Part shown: positions 50,601 through 58,659 of the stretch, piece by piece | Layout of the letters: every line of letters begins with the position of its first letter | Position numbering within the stretch: the first letter of the stretch is position 1 | Assembly (NCBI RefSeq): GCF_020080835.1 | Contig: NC_058162.1 | Span: 2,666,001-2,730,000, forward strand | Direction of reading: 5' to 3' | DNA from: Cotesia glomerata | Lineage: Eukaryota; Arthropoda; Insecta; Hymenoptera; Braconidae | Length of the DNA stretch: 64,000 nt | Notes under the pieces: generated by a model | The model's input: only the letters and a program-made list of their open reading frames with translations | Databases searched by the model: none | Told to the model about the DNA's origin: nothing | Program-made: the position numbers and the translations under genes

Positions 50601-53600
50601 AAAGAGGTGACAGAAAATCTATATCCTGCATAGAAAAAAATATATTTAAAATATAAAAAAAAAAATTTTTTTATAACACTCAATTTATTTAGAAGCTACA
50701 AAGAATTTTTATTTTAACCTATGTGATGTATTGACTTATAATTGGCACCAAACTTTAATATAAAATTCCCTTTAAATATCTTAATAGTTATTTTTAATTT
50801 ATAATAATTTAAAAATACTGAAAAATCGTTTAGAAAAAAAAACTTACGAAATTGAACTTTTTTTATAACAAAAGTCGAAGAAATTTTTTATTTTTATACG
50901 ATATCGAAAAAAAAGTTCATTTAATTCGGAGAACAATATATTTTGAGGAATAAAATTAATATTTGATGAAGTTTGAAAAAAATATATTTATTCTGAAGAA
51001 TATATTATTTTAGCGTGCAATTATACATATTGAATGAAAAAAAATGATGAAATATTATTTGATCTTGCTATTTGACACGTTAATCAATAAAAATATTAAT
51101 GAAAATTTACTTCTATCTTTATATTTAATTTTTTGGAGCAAGAGAGAAATTTTCTCAAAACAATAAGATTTTCTTGACTTAAATAAATTTTCTTTGTCCA
51201 AGATACCTATTTCTTAAGCAAGAGAATTAATTTTGTTGGAATAAGTGAAATTTCTTGTGTCAAAAAAAATTTTTTTTTTCGTTCAAGAAAATAATTAGGA
51301 AGAAAAATATTTTTTTGACTCAAGTGAATCTTTATTTCTATGTAAACATGCAAAATAATATAGAAAGATTTAGTATTTTGTCATAAAACTCTTTTATTAT
51401 AATTATTACAATAAAAAAATAGAAATATCTTCAAGAATATCATTTATAAATCTCCTTCAAAAATTAAAATTGCCTCAAAGTTGTGTGTCCTCAATGGGTT
51501 AATTTAGCCAAGATAATTTTAGTTTTTTTTTAATTATTCTCAAAAAAACTTTTTTTCTATAAAAATAATAAAAAATTTCCCCAATAACAAATTTATTTTC
51601 TTGAAAAAAGAATCAATCCTGCAATATCTACTAAAAAATAACAAAAATCAGTGATTTAACCCAAATATCGCGTCTGCGTATTCTCAAGTATTGATTAAAC
51701 GTCAAGCTCGCGTCATAAAGCCGTCAAAGGCACGATTTCCATCAGGACAGCATCCTGGAGTTGAATTTACGACTTTTCCGAAGCAACAGGTCCCATCGGC
51801 TAAACATACACACACCTACATAACACCCACATCCCATGTATAATATATCTTCAGCGTAGGTGCGTCATATACATATATATAAAAGCAAGCCTAATATTCC
51901 ATCAGTAAGGAAGTAACCGCTAGTTGGCGGGCTGACATGTTGTTTTACGATGCGCAAGCTCGTAAATTTGTCCCCGAGGCTGTAATCCTGGTAGGCTTGT
52001 CTCAAAGTGACGTCATTGACGAATTTGTGACGAGAATAACGCGTCTTGAAGTATTGTTACATCCTCAATACCGTTAACTATTGATCGGAATAATATCTTG
52101 ACCGGTGCCAGGTGACCAACAACGATCGAAGGCTTTCTGTTCTCACCACCACCACCCTCATCCCCATTACCGCCCCCACCATGTTAAATCACCAAGTGAT
52201 GGAATACCAGCTGTACTGCAAGCGTGGTAAAAGTTATCCCATCCGATCAGGGGCGCGCTCGGCTTTTAACGTTAGTGAGCAGAGTATAGAGTAGAGGGTG
52301 AATTTACGGATGAAATAGCAAACCCTATAAATCCCTCAAACGTCGGATAGTACCCTGGTGCTACAGGACGCCTTGCGCCGTCGTGACGGACGGATGACTG
52401 ACGTCTAGATAGATAAATGACAGCTTGCTTGGCTTTTTTTGAGCTTAATTGTCTTTACAGTGTCTTATTTTATTCTTCTTTATAATAACCTTTATTATTG
52501 TTATTATTATTTGTAGGATGGATGGAAATGGAGAAAAGAGAGACAAGTACTAACTGTACTGTAAAAAAAAAAAAAAAAAAAAAAATAGCAAATAAATTTA
52601 CTGTGCTTTAACTATGTATCCCTGATACGCTAGCGTCCCTACAACGTTCATTTTGATGAACGACTGACGGCAAATCGATATCTCCGGTATAGTAGTACAG
52701 AAAGAAGACTTTAAGATACCTTAATAGCTTCCAAGTGTAGTATAGAGACACTTGTTTGTTTGGCTAGGAGACTGATATGATATGATATGATGGTAGACGT
52801 TGTTATTATATTGCTGGTCAGTGATCTAGGAGGAAAGTGGAGGAAACCCGGTATTTTTAAGCTCGGCAGGTGGAACTGCCGGTGCTAGGAACCAGGCGAA
52901 TACTCGGCGGCGAAAGCTTGCAAGTCCCCACCTAACCAGAAAATGCTTGGATGCTGTGGATGTTGATAGTGATAGTGATGGTACTGCGGTCCAGATCTTT
53001 ACTTTACTTTACAGTGTGAGAGGGGATCGCGTGGGTGAGTGGGGGTGGTTTGCCCGTTTGGCCACCTCCACGGCGTCCTCTCTTACACCAGGATGACAGT
53101 CAAAGGTGGAGGCTCGATTTTATTAAAACCGCGGTGACAGATGGGTGGCTGCCAAGATTATAAATGTCCGCCAAGATTGGAAATTTTTAATAAATTGTTT
53201 TTATTGGATGAGTTGAGATGAATTGGAGAGTAAATTAGAGAGATTCAAGGATGGGAGTTTTGATTTATTGTTATATTAGTTTGATACGTCAAGAGGGTAA
53301 TTTAAAATTTTTTATAATAAAGAGGATAATTTGTAATTTAATTATGTGTTGATAAATTTATTTAATTAAGTGTTTTTTTAATTTAAATTAAAATATTTAA
53401 TATAGCTTGATTTTGAAATTTGGACAATAAATTATAAGAATTACTTATAATTTAATATCTTAATTTATTGTCCGAATTCCTAAGATTAAGTTATTTAAAT
53501 ATTTTAAATATGGACGAGAACTTAAATATTAAATTAAAATTTTTTTAAAGAAAAGGACATTTATTAACAGATGATAAATTTTTTTTGATATTTTTTGTTT

Positions 53601-55511
53601 ATGAAACGATGTAAAGATTGTTCACACAGAAAAAAAAATGTTCTTGAATCAAGTATATAATTTTGAAGAACTTAATATTCTTGATTTGAGTAGAAAAATT
53701 CTTGATTTAAAAAAATTTTTCTTGGTTTAAAGAATTTTACTTGATTTAAGAATTTTTCTTTTGAATCAACTTATTTTTTTTTCAGTGCATTAAAAAAATA
53801 ATTCTATAAATTTTTTTAATAAAAATAGGATGTAATTATCACCTCAAAAAAATTTTTTTTAATTTATTGCAAACATTATTTTATTATTCATACAATTTTT
53901 GTATAAAAAAATTATGAATTTATGTATCTGATTTAATAAAATTCTCTATTTAAATTATAGAATTATAAAAAGTAGAAATAGAATTTTTATAACCATTTTT
54001 TATTCAAGGATCTACAAAATATCTATTAAAAATGAATAAATTAATTTTTTTCTCTTGAAAAAAAAAATCTATTATTCTATTAAGAAGTTTATTATTTTTT
54101 TAAATTTAATAAATAATTTTTTTAAAGAAAAATCCTATTATTAAAATTTCAACGTTCTAATTAGCAAATTATCTAGCTCCATTTTTATAAAATCTTCCAT
54201 TTGTACAAAAAAAAAACAATTATTTTAAAATTTATTATCACTTTAAAAAACCATTTAATATCTAATAGAGATATAATATTTTGGTTTGTATCATTTAAAT
54301 AATTTATAATTGGACTATTGCTAAATCAAAATATTAAAAAATCACCCTCTAAAAAATAAAAAGTTAAGCCAATTGCTAATTAGCAATCTAGACCGTCTAA
54401 TAAATTTTTTTTTGAGTTATTATATATTTATAAAAAATAATGTAAAATTTTACAACAAAAATACGATAAAAAAAAATTTTTTTAAATCATCTATTAAAAA
54501 ATAAATAATTAAAGATTTATTAATATAAATTTAAATAAAACACTTATTTGCGTCGACGCGCGGCGTATTTACAAAATCAGGATTGTATGTAGGTATTATA
54601 TCGACTATTCTTTAGAATCTACCCTTTACACCCTGTCTCTATAAGTCTAGTCTAGAGACGTGACGCCCTCGTCGTGACGTAACAGAGCGCGCGTTTTCCC
54701 AGGGTAGCACGAGAATCAGAAAGCAAAAGCCACCCTGTAATTCCGCCCCTAGCAAGCGCGAATCAAGGAAAGTGCTTACGTTTCAACCCTATATATACAT
54801 CCACACAGAGTCCATTGACTCTTTGGCAATCGATCGCTGTCAAAATACTGACCCACCTAACTAATTTAACCTTTGTGACGTCACGCACCCCAAAATTCCG
54901 ATCCGGGACACATATGTGGGGAAGGAAGGATTTTGGTGGCGCAAAAAAAAAAAATATTGTACTGGGGTTAATTGCAAGTAGATGTCAAAGACTTGCAGAC
55001 CCTTGCCACCTCTGTTGAACAGGAAATCATATGTCACGAGGGTTGAAGAGCGGCAAGTTCGCTGGGGGTTTAAATAATTGTTATCCCGGTGGTATTCCAC
55101 GGGATATCAACGCGTCGATGACTCCTAAATGATTCTGAAGGGCTTGCAGCGATTTTTTCACCCCTAAATATCAGGCTAGCATGCACAACGTGGATCTAAT
55201 TTCAGCTAGGGGTTGAAATGGGATATTGATCGGGTCACGTTTGTATTGTTTGATCGCAGCTGCTTCGCTCCCTATATTTATATATTTATATATATAAAGA
55301 CTGTGTTGTGTGTAGCGTGTATTCACTACAGACTTATTTTACTCGCAGCTCACTTATGAGCTCCTGGTTTCTCAACCAATTGATGTTTAGACAATTTTCA
55401 AATAATTACGTCTATGCGTTATCACTTACCGGGTGGAAACCTCTCACCGATTACTTGCTCAATCCACCTCTGTGCCGCGGCTTCCTGTTCCGGTTCGCGC
55501 TTTCCAGCTAC
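30002..55511 (-). CDS. Mp20: Muscle protein 20-like (calponin/transgelin family), first coding exon not located
   Basis: There are four minus-strand exons: 55511-55430, 45091-44962, 31932-31812 and 30193-30002 (TAA), giving 174 residues in one frame with consistent phases. The start, VAGKREPEQEAAAQRWIEQV, matches Mp20 from about residue 10, so only a short first coding exon is missing. It could lie in 55512-64000 or beyond; I did not find it. A single calponin-homology domain spans most of the protein (YEEALRDGIIFCKLMNRL; GGDYKMMDNLNQFQKACIKY). The C-terminal calponin-like repeat reads GLQAGSNKGATQSGQ, followed by KILLGK. The family binds actin in insect muscle (synchronous muscles in flies). 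Introns of 1.6, 13 and 10.3 kb are swollen by transposons, and the 13-kb intron contains a whole gene on the opposite strand. Confidence 0.9.
30417..31582 (-). mobile_element. Helitron-like element, copy 8, in an Mp20 intron (5' end lost)
   Basis: CTAG at 30417-30420 and hairpin GCAATCAATATGTGACTGC (one arm decayed) mark the 3' terminus. It has four palindromes (about 30535-30755, 30825-31015, 31090-31280, 31345-31550). It fills most of the Mp20 intron 30194-31811. Confidence 0.78.
32200..33210. other. GC-richer, apparently noncoding island in the large Mp20 intron
   Basis: About 1 kb of non-AT-rich sequence contains TAATTA-type homeodomain-like motifs (ATTAATTGG..AATTAATGC near 32310-32335). 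Near its end is the block shared with 29631. Short ORFs exist but show no domain, and their frames are not supported by splice sites. An intronic control region or relic is possible. Confidence 0.3.
33461..34110 (-). mobile_element. Helitron-like element, copy 9, truncated
   Basis: The 3' end reads CTAA (reverse complement of TTAG at 33461) beside GCAGTCACGTAGTGACTGC. About 110 bp of other sequence interrupts the usual linker. One complete palindrome (33700-33900) and a second that breaks off near 34100 remain. Confidence 0.7.
34886..35026. mobile_element. Short palindromic MITE with ACACCG motifs
   Basis: It runs from about TTTTACACTGGTGTTACTCC to CTTTTTACAGTGTAA. The ends are inverted TTACACTG/CAGTGTAA, with multiple internal ACACCG/CGGTGT repeats and a central perfect dyad TTTTAACACCGCGCGGTGTT. 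It is about 140 bp and noncoding. Confidence 0.5.
35700..35782 (+). promoter_or_regulatory. TATA promoter of the nested pseudo-protease gene
   Basis: CTATATAAG (35708-35716) lies about 70 bp upstream of the ATG at 35783, leaving room for a start site near 35740 and a ~40-nt leader. A clear TATA box is unusual among the genes here and suits a strongly or tissue-specifically expressed secreted product (inference). Confidence 0.55.
35783..41503 (+). CDS. Secreted serine-protease homologue (inactive) with long Asn/His-rich N-glycosylation repeat tail
   Basis: Five exons splice in one frame: 35783-35954, 36039-36105, 37136-37434, 38547-38680 and 38747-41503 (TAA), about 1,142 aa. Residues 1-21 form a signal peptide (ILIKIFIASVIVSVC). 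Residues ~45-260 follow the chymotrypsin fold: GTLIHPQAVLT, FAIIILKTPF, SPVVC and YELVGFLSLYG correspond to the His, Asp, Ser and post-Ser strands. The His motif reads VLTMNST (His to Ser), the Asp position is Thr (NTFAII) and the Ser motif reads YRASPVVC (Ser to Arg). All three catalytic residues are thus lost. Residues ~296-1069 are 11-12-residue repeats such as NSTHHSKQNHTQ and NSNISKQNHNK, rich in N-S-T sequons; a Thr-rich end follows. Insect protease homologues act as non-catalytic cofactors or decoys in clotting, melanisation or venom; the role here is unknown. It is nested antisense in an Mp20 intron. Confidence 0.8.
36290..36625. repeat. Tandem repeat of ~23-bp AAATAAAATTTTTAATAAATT
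   Basis: About a dozen head-to-tail copies of AAATAAAATTTTTAATAAAT with small variations lie in intron 2 of the pseudo-protease gene. A shorter related run occurs near 37015-37135, just before exon 3. Confidence 0.75.
37515..38493. mobile_element. TIR element CACGGAAAAAAGTAAACTGT with an inner foldback insertion
   Basis: The left end is TACACGGAAAAAAGTAAACT (37513) and the right end is the mirror ACTTTTTTCCGTGTA (38495), with TA on both sides. That makes a ~980-bp Tc1/mariner-style MITE in intron 3 of the pseudo-protease gene. Inside at about 37690-37895 sits another foldback. It has AGGGAAGTAAAGTAAGAAA mirrored by CTTTCTTATTTACTTCCC, then a second dyad, GGCGGAAAGCGGCAACTT against AAGTTGCCACTTTCCGCC. 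No transposase is present. Confidence 0.7.
38960..41275 (+). repeat. 36-bp coding repeat array with 141/177-bp higher-order units
   Basis: Within the last exon of the pseudo-protease gene, a 36-bp unit (12 codons, one variant of 33 bp) is repeated about 65 times. Units are ordered into larger blocks such as NHDK-NSNISK, NHNK-NSTHIS, DHTK-NSTHNS and so on, repeated with few changes. High DNA identity between blocks points to recent unequal exchange. All unit lengths are multiples of three, so the frame is kept. Confidence 0.9.
41504..42380. other. AT-rich downstream stretch; nothing identified
   Basis: This is the 3' flank of the pseudo-protease gene. AATAAA hexamers occur near 41807 and later, so the polyadenylation site cannot be assigned. 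One GTTAGCCGACG motif at 42303 marks an old foldback unit. Confidence 0.3.
42381..43063 (-). mobile_element. CACAGAAAGAAA-family TIR element (reverse orientation)
   Basis: It runs from ACAGAAAGAAAAATTTCTCG to AGTGAACCTTTTTTTCTGTG, followed by TA. It is the inverted relative of 15693-16798 without the nested palindrome. The sequence across that point, CGTATTTCTTAAAGCAAGAG, has TTAA uninterrupted, a second witness to the empty site. Confidence 0.7.
43064..44961. other. Intronic stretch without identified gene
   Basis: This is mixed AT-rich DNA with a less AT-rich patch at about 43440-43720 and another at 44630-44830. Small ORFs (28-70 codons) occur in both patches, but no domain, splice support or homologue is recognisable, so no gene is called. 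Confidence 0.3.
45121..46280 (+). mobile_element. Helitron-like element, copy 10, full length (1,160 bp)
   Basis: This is the second clean reference copy. It starts TCTATATTCTTAAGAGAATA directly after A45120 and ends hairpin GCAGTCACGTAGTGACTGC, AAGGTTC, CTAG (46277-46280) directly before T, with no target duplication. It has four palindromes (about 45205-45410, 45450-45690, 45735-45930, 45970-46170); the second carries (TA)n at 45522-45590. It lies in an Mp20 intron only 29 bp from the 45091 exon boundary. Confidence 0.88.
46600..47200. other. GC-richer intronic island of unknown function
   Basis: About 600 bp of balanced composition lie in the large Mp20 intron. The ORFs present are short and overlap on both strands without recognisable domains. 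It is a candidate conserved noncoding block (inference). Confidence 0.25.
47299..47655. repeat. Very long (TA)n array with ATTTGAGGAA interruptions
   Basis: About 350 bp of almost pure TA dinucleotide is broken by TTTGAGGAATATAT, TTTCTCAAATATAT and TGAGATATATAT segments that are mutually inverted, so parts form large dyads. All ORFs over it are repeat artefacts. Array length may be misassembled. Confidence 0.85.
48243..48712. mobile_element. ~470-bp TIR element AATTATTTACAAGTGAGGTC, copy A
   Basis: The left end AATTATTTACAAGTGAGGTC is mirrored by GACTTCACTTGTAAATAATT on the right. The interior contains a dyad around TTTTTTGAAAAATACATAAA and TTTATGTACTTTTCAAAAAA. A second copy with the same inner blocks is at 59343-60041. 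Confidence 0.65.
49400..49990. other. GC-richer intronic island of unknown function
   Basis: About 590 bp in the Mp20 intron has balanced base composition and short unsupported ORFs. No domain, RNA family or transposon termini were recognised. Confidence 0.25.
50100..50470. repeat. ~185-bp AT-rich tandem duplication
   Basis: Two head-to-tail copies share GTTATAAACTTAAAA, AAAATTAATTTATAAAATTT and AATAAAAATAAGTGAATAAT, the last at about 50240 and 50430. Each copy ends TTTTACGG(C/T)AGAATTTTG. Confidence 0.6.
51006..51344 (-). mobile_element. Partial CACAGAAAGAAA-family element
   Basis: It matches the inner half of 42381-43063 from TATTTTAGCGTGCAATTATA to AAGTGAATCTTTATTTCTATG. The distal half and its terminus are missing. 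Confidence 0.6.
51650..53160. other. Long GC-richer noncoding island in the Mp20 intron
   Basis: About 1.5 kb is clearly less AT-rich than its flanks. It contains TGACGTCA (52008-52015), E-box CAGGTG near 52867 and GC-rich blocks near 52850-53110. There is no credible protein or RNA gene. A distal enhancer for the muscle gene, or an alternative promoter, would fit (inference). Confidence 0.35.
52008..52015. promoter_or_regulatory. Perfect CRE-like octamer TGACGTCA
   Basis: This is the palindromic CREB/ATF consensus, found once here and once at 54876. Chance occurrence in DNA this AT-rich is low but not excluded. Confidence 0.35.
53627..53796. mobile_element. Short CACACAG..TTTTTCAGTG element
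   Basis: CACACAGAAAAAAAAATGTT at the left and TTATTTTTTTTTCAGTG at the right bracket repeated TTCTTGATTTAAG blocks. It is an internally shortened or distant member of the CACAGAAAGAAA group. Confidence 0.4.
54540..55300. promoter_or_regulatory. GC-richer island with CRE-like sites near the Mp20 55511-55430 exon
   Basis: The segment includes GTCGACGCGCGGCG, GTGACGTAAC (~54675), a perfect TGACGTCA (54876-54883) and CGCGCG near 54690, directly downstream (in transcript sense) of the first known Mp20 exon. It could be a first-intron enhancer or an internal promoter. No protein is supported. Confidence 0.35.
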
Positions 55512-55704
55512 CTTGAAAATAAAAAATTTTTATTTAATAACGAGGTCGGATTCTATTTTGTAAACCTTCAGAAGAGTTGTTCTTATTTTTAAAGTCATTT
55601 AGTGTTAGTCAATTATTTAAATTTTTAAATAAGGTCAATTAATAACACTTGCAATTTTATTTTAATTAGAAAAAAATTAATAAATACAATTTTTTAATTA
55701 TAAA

Positions 55705-56040
55705 TTTTATAATACTAAAGTTAGCCGACGTTTTTTAATTATTAAATTAAAACTAAAGAATATTATTCAAAAATTGCACTGATAATCTTTCAAGTTTTTT
55801 ACTATTGATTTTTTTATAATTTTTTCAATAAAAAAAATTCTAGAAATTTTTAGATGTCGGCTAACTTAATTTTCATATAAATTTTAATGAGAATTAAGAA
55901 TTTTTTTTCATTGAAAAAATTATTACAAAAAAATTTTTTTTTTTAATTTCATTTGTAAAAAACTGTAAGTGCAATTTTTAAAAAATATTTTTTTGTTCTA
56001 ATTCAATTATTAAAAAAAAATTAAAAATGTCGGCTAACTA
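55705..56040. repeat. Two GTTAGCCGACAT inverted-repeat units
   Basis: AAAGTTAGCCGACG at 55710 pairs with AGATGTCGGCTAAC at ~55853. A second unit ends AATGTCGGCTAACTA near 56037. The interior carries the family's GCAATTTTTAAAAAATA segment. Confidence 0.55.
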
Positions 56041-56275
56041 TAGTGTTAATAAATTTTAATAAAATTGTTTTTTTTTTTTTGAGAATATTTTAATTTTGTT
56101 AATTAGAATAAAACTACAAGTGTCAAAAAACTAGACCAATGTCAATAACTAGGTCTTTTGATTTTGTGAAAATTATTTTAGTCATAATTTTATTAACACG
56201 TTAATTTACTAAGTTCGACTTTTCTAATGATTAAAAAATTTGTTTCCTAGAATATTTTATTTTTGTAATTATTTG

Positions 56276-56420
56276 TCAGTTTCCGCAGAAACTTTCAAAA
56301 ATTGCCGTAGCCGATGGTATTTCACATCGTCTTGGCGGGGTATTGGTAAAAGTTTTCAACTAGCAATAATCGCACCTCGGTAGAACCTCATTGGTTACGA
56401 TATCGCCACTGCGCAAAGCT
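56276..56420 (-). ncRNA. U4: U4 spliceosomal snRNA
   Basis: Read on the minus strand, the 145-nt segment begins AGCTTTGCGCAGTGGCGATA, the conserved U4 5' end that pairs with U6. The 5' stem-loop follows with the kink-turn blocks CCAATGAGG and CCGAGG that bind the 15.5K protein. Next come GATTATTGCTAGTTGAAAAC and the central hairpin. The Sm site AATTTTTG and the terminal 3' stem-loop AGTTTC-TGC-GGAAACT close it. Length and order match U4 from other animals, and all functional segments look intact, so I take it for a working gene rather than a pseudogene. Transcription would be from a pol II snRNA promoter upstream (56440-56490 on this strand); I cannot assign the PSE. The neighbouring repeats at 55705 and 56640 are unrelated. 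Confidence 0.93.
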
Positions 56421-56639
56421 GACGAGAATTGTCCAAATTATAGACTTTAACAACTTAGGTACAAGTGTTAGCAAAGGAACGTTTTTAAGTACTTCTAGAC
56501 ATCTAGCGGCGAGTCGGTAAACTAATATTTTATTTTCTATTTTATTTCAAAGGCCATTTATGGCTTGTTTTTCACTCGAAATTAAATTCTATCCGAAATT
56601 CTAGTAAAAGTTTTTTAAATATATAAATTGTGTACCTTT

Positions 56640-57920
56640 TTTGTATTTGAGGGAAAAATTTTATGTTTCTTAATAAAAATTATGAATAAGCTCTAAATTT
56701 TATTTAACTTTTAAAAGCTAAAAAATTTTTTTAATTTATTTTATAGAAATAATTTAAAAGAAACGAAAAACTAAAAAAAGTAAATTTTTAAATTTAAAAA
56801 ACTTTTTAATTGTTAAATTTTAATTTTTAAAAAGAATATTTTTTTATTAATAAATTTAATACTTTTTAAAACTGCAAAATAAAAATATTAATTAAATTTC
56901 TAGGAAGACGAATAATTTTTATGTGTTATAAAATTTCATAGAAAATTATAGTAAGATATATTTTAAGAGTAATTTAATTTATAAGACATAAATAAAGAGT
57001 GTAAAAATTTTTTCTTTGCAAAAAAAAATAAAAATTGCATTTTTAATAAATTTTATTTATTAATTTTTAAAAGCTAAAATATTTTAATGAAAATTTATTT
57101 TATGAAACTAATTTAAAAGAAACTAATAAATTTTTATTATTATAAAATTAAATTTATCTAAAAAAACTCAAGATCGGAAAAATAAAAAACAAAACTAAAA
57201 AAAAAAAAGGTTTTAAAAAACAAATTTCTAAATAAAATACATTTTTTAATTTTTAAGAATATTTTTTATTAATAAATTTAATACTTTTTAAAACTGCAAA
57301 AAAAAAGTAATAATAAAATTTCTAGGAAGAATTTTTCAAGACAAATAATTTAATTTTGTAATAAAATTTTATAGAAAATTATAATAAGACATATTTTACA
57401 AACCTATTTAATTAACAAGACATAAATAAAGAGTGTAAAAATTTTTTCTTTGCAAAAAAAAATAAAAATTGCATTTTTAATAAATTTTATTTATTAATTT
57501 TTAAAAGCTAAAATATTTTAATAAAAATTTATTTTATGAAACTCATTTAAAAGAAACTAATAAATTTTTATTATTGCAAAATTAAATTTATCTAAAAAAA
57601 CTCAAGATCGGGAAAATAAAAAACAAAACTAAAAAAAAGGTTTTAAAAAACAAATTTTTAAATAAAATACATTTTTTAATTTTTAAGAATATTTTTTTAT
57701 TAATAAATTTAATACTTTTTAAAATTGTAAAAAAAATAATATTAAAATTTCTAGGAAGAATTTTTTAAGAAGAATAATTTTTATTTATTGTAAAATTCCA
57801 TAGAAAATTATAATAAGACATATTTTAAGAGTAATTTAATTTATAAGACATAAATAAAGCGTGTAAAAATTTTTTCTTTATAAAAAAAAATTAAAAAAAT
57901 AAAAAGTGAATTTTTAATAA
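56640..57920. repeat. ~430-bp AT-rich tandem repeat, about three copies
   Basis: CATAAATAAAGAGTGTAAAA occurs near 56988 and 57421, with a variant (GCGTG) near 57848, so the period is about 430 bp. TTAATACTTTTTAAAACTGC, TTCTAGGAAGA and ACTCAAGATCGG blocks recur in the same order. Confidence 0.75.
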
Positions 57921-58659
57921 ATTTTATCTGGAAAATGCGTCACAATTTTAATATTAATTTATTTATTTTTGACTCATTAGTGCTTTTAATTCATTTTTAG
58001 AGTATGAAACAATTTTTTCTCTAAATATAAATATGCTGTCAGTGTGACATCAAATGGCATTAACCCAAAATTGAATTACAAAATAATTGTTGTATCATTT
58101 ACTAATTGATTATTGAAATTTAAGCAAATAAATCTGTCATTTTTAATGAGATTTTTTAATAATTTCCTAGCAGTGTCATTGACTTGTGAGCTATATAAAA
58201 TTTAGTAAACAAAAAAAAGTAGCTGTGGGTATTTATAAATAATTTTAAAAGCGATAAGTTAAGTTGGATTAGTCGGCGATGTATCTATAAGATATAAAAA
58301 ATAAAAATGATGTAATCTATCCAGAATAAAAGAGTAAATAAGGATGATTGGCTTGTATATCTTGTCTTGTGGCTGGTGTGTTGAGAGAGTGAGGGTGTGG
58401 GAATAGGAATAGGAGAAATACCTAGTGGGAATGATGCCAAAGTGTGCTCACTACATCTGATCACACCACACGGTTCGCTAAAGATTCGTTAGTTTGAAAG
58501 CTCTGGAGTAGAGGGGATGCTGGCATATAGCGTCGCGACGTCCGGCGTCTGAGTTAGTTCCTACTCAAGACAACTACCACAGTTCAAAAGTCAACTGATC
58601 GTGTTATTTGGAGTTTATTTATTTTTTTTTTTCTTTATTTCTAATAAATTAAATTAAAA

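Noticed and set aside
55308..55592. 94-codon plus-strand ORF over the Mp20 exon
   Set aside because: It is the antisense of the conserved exon 55511-55430, whose minus-strand frame and splice sites match the calponin family.
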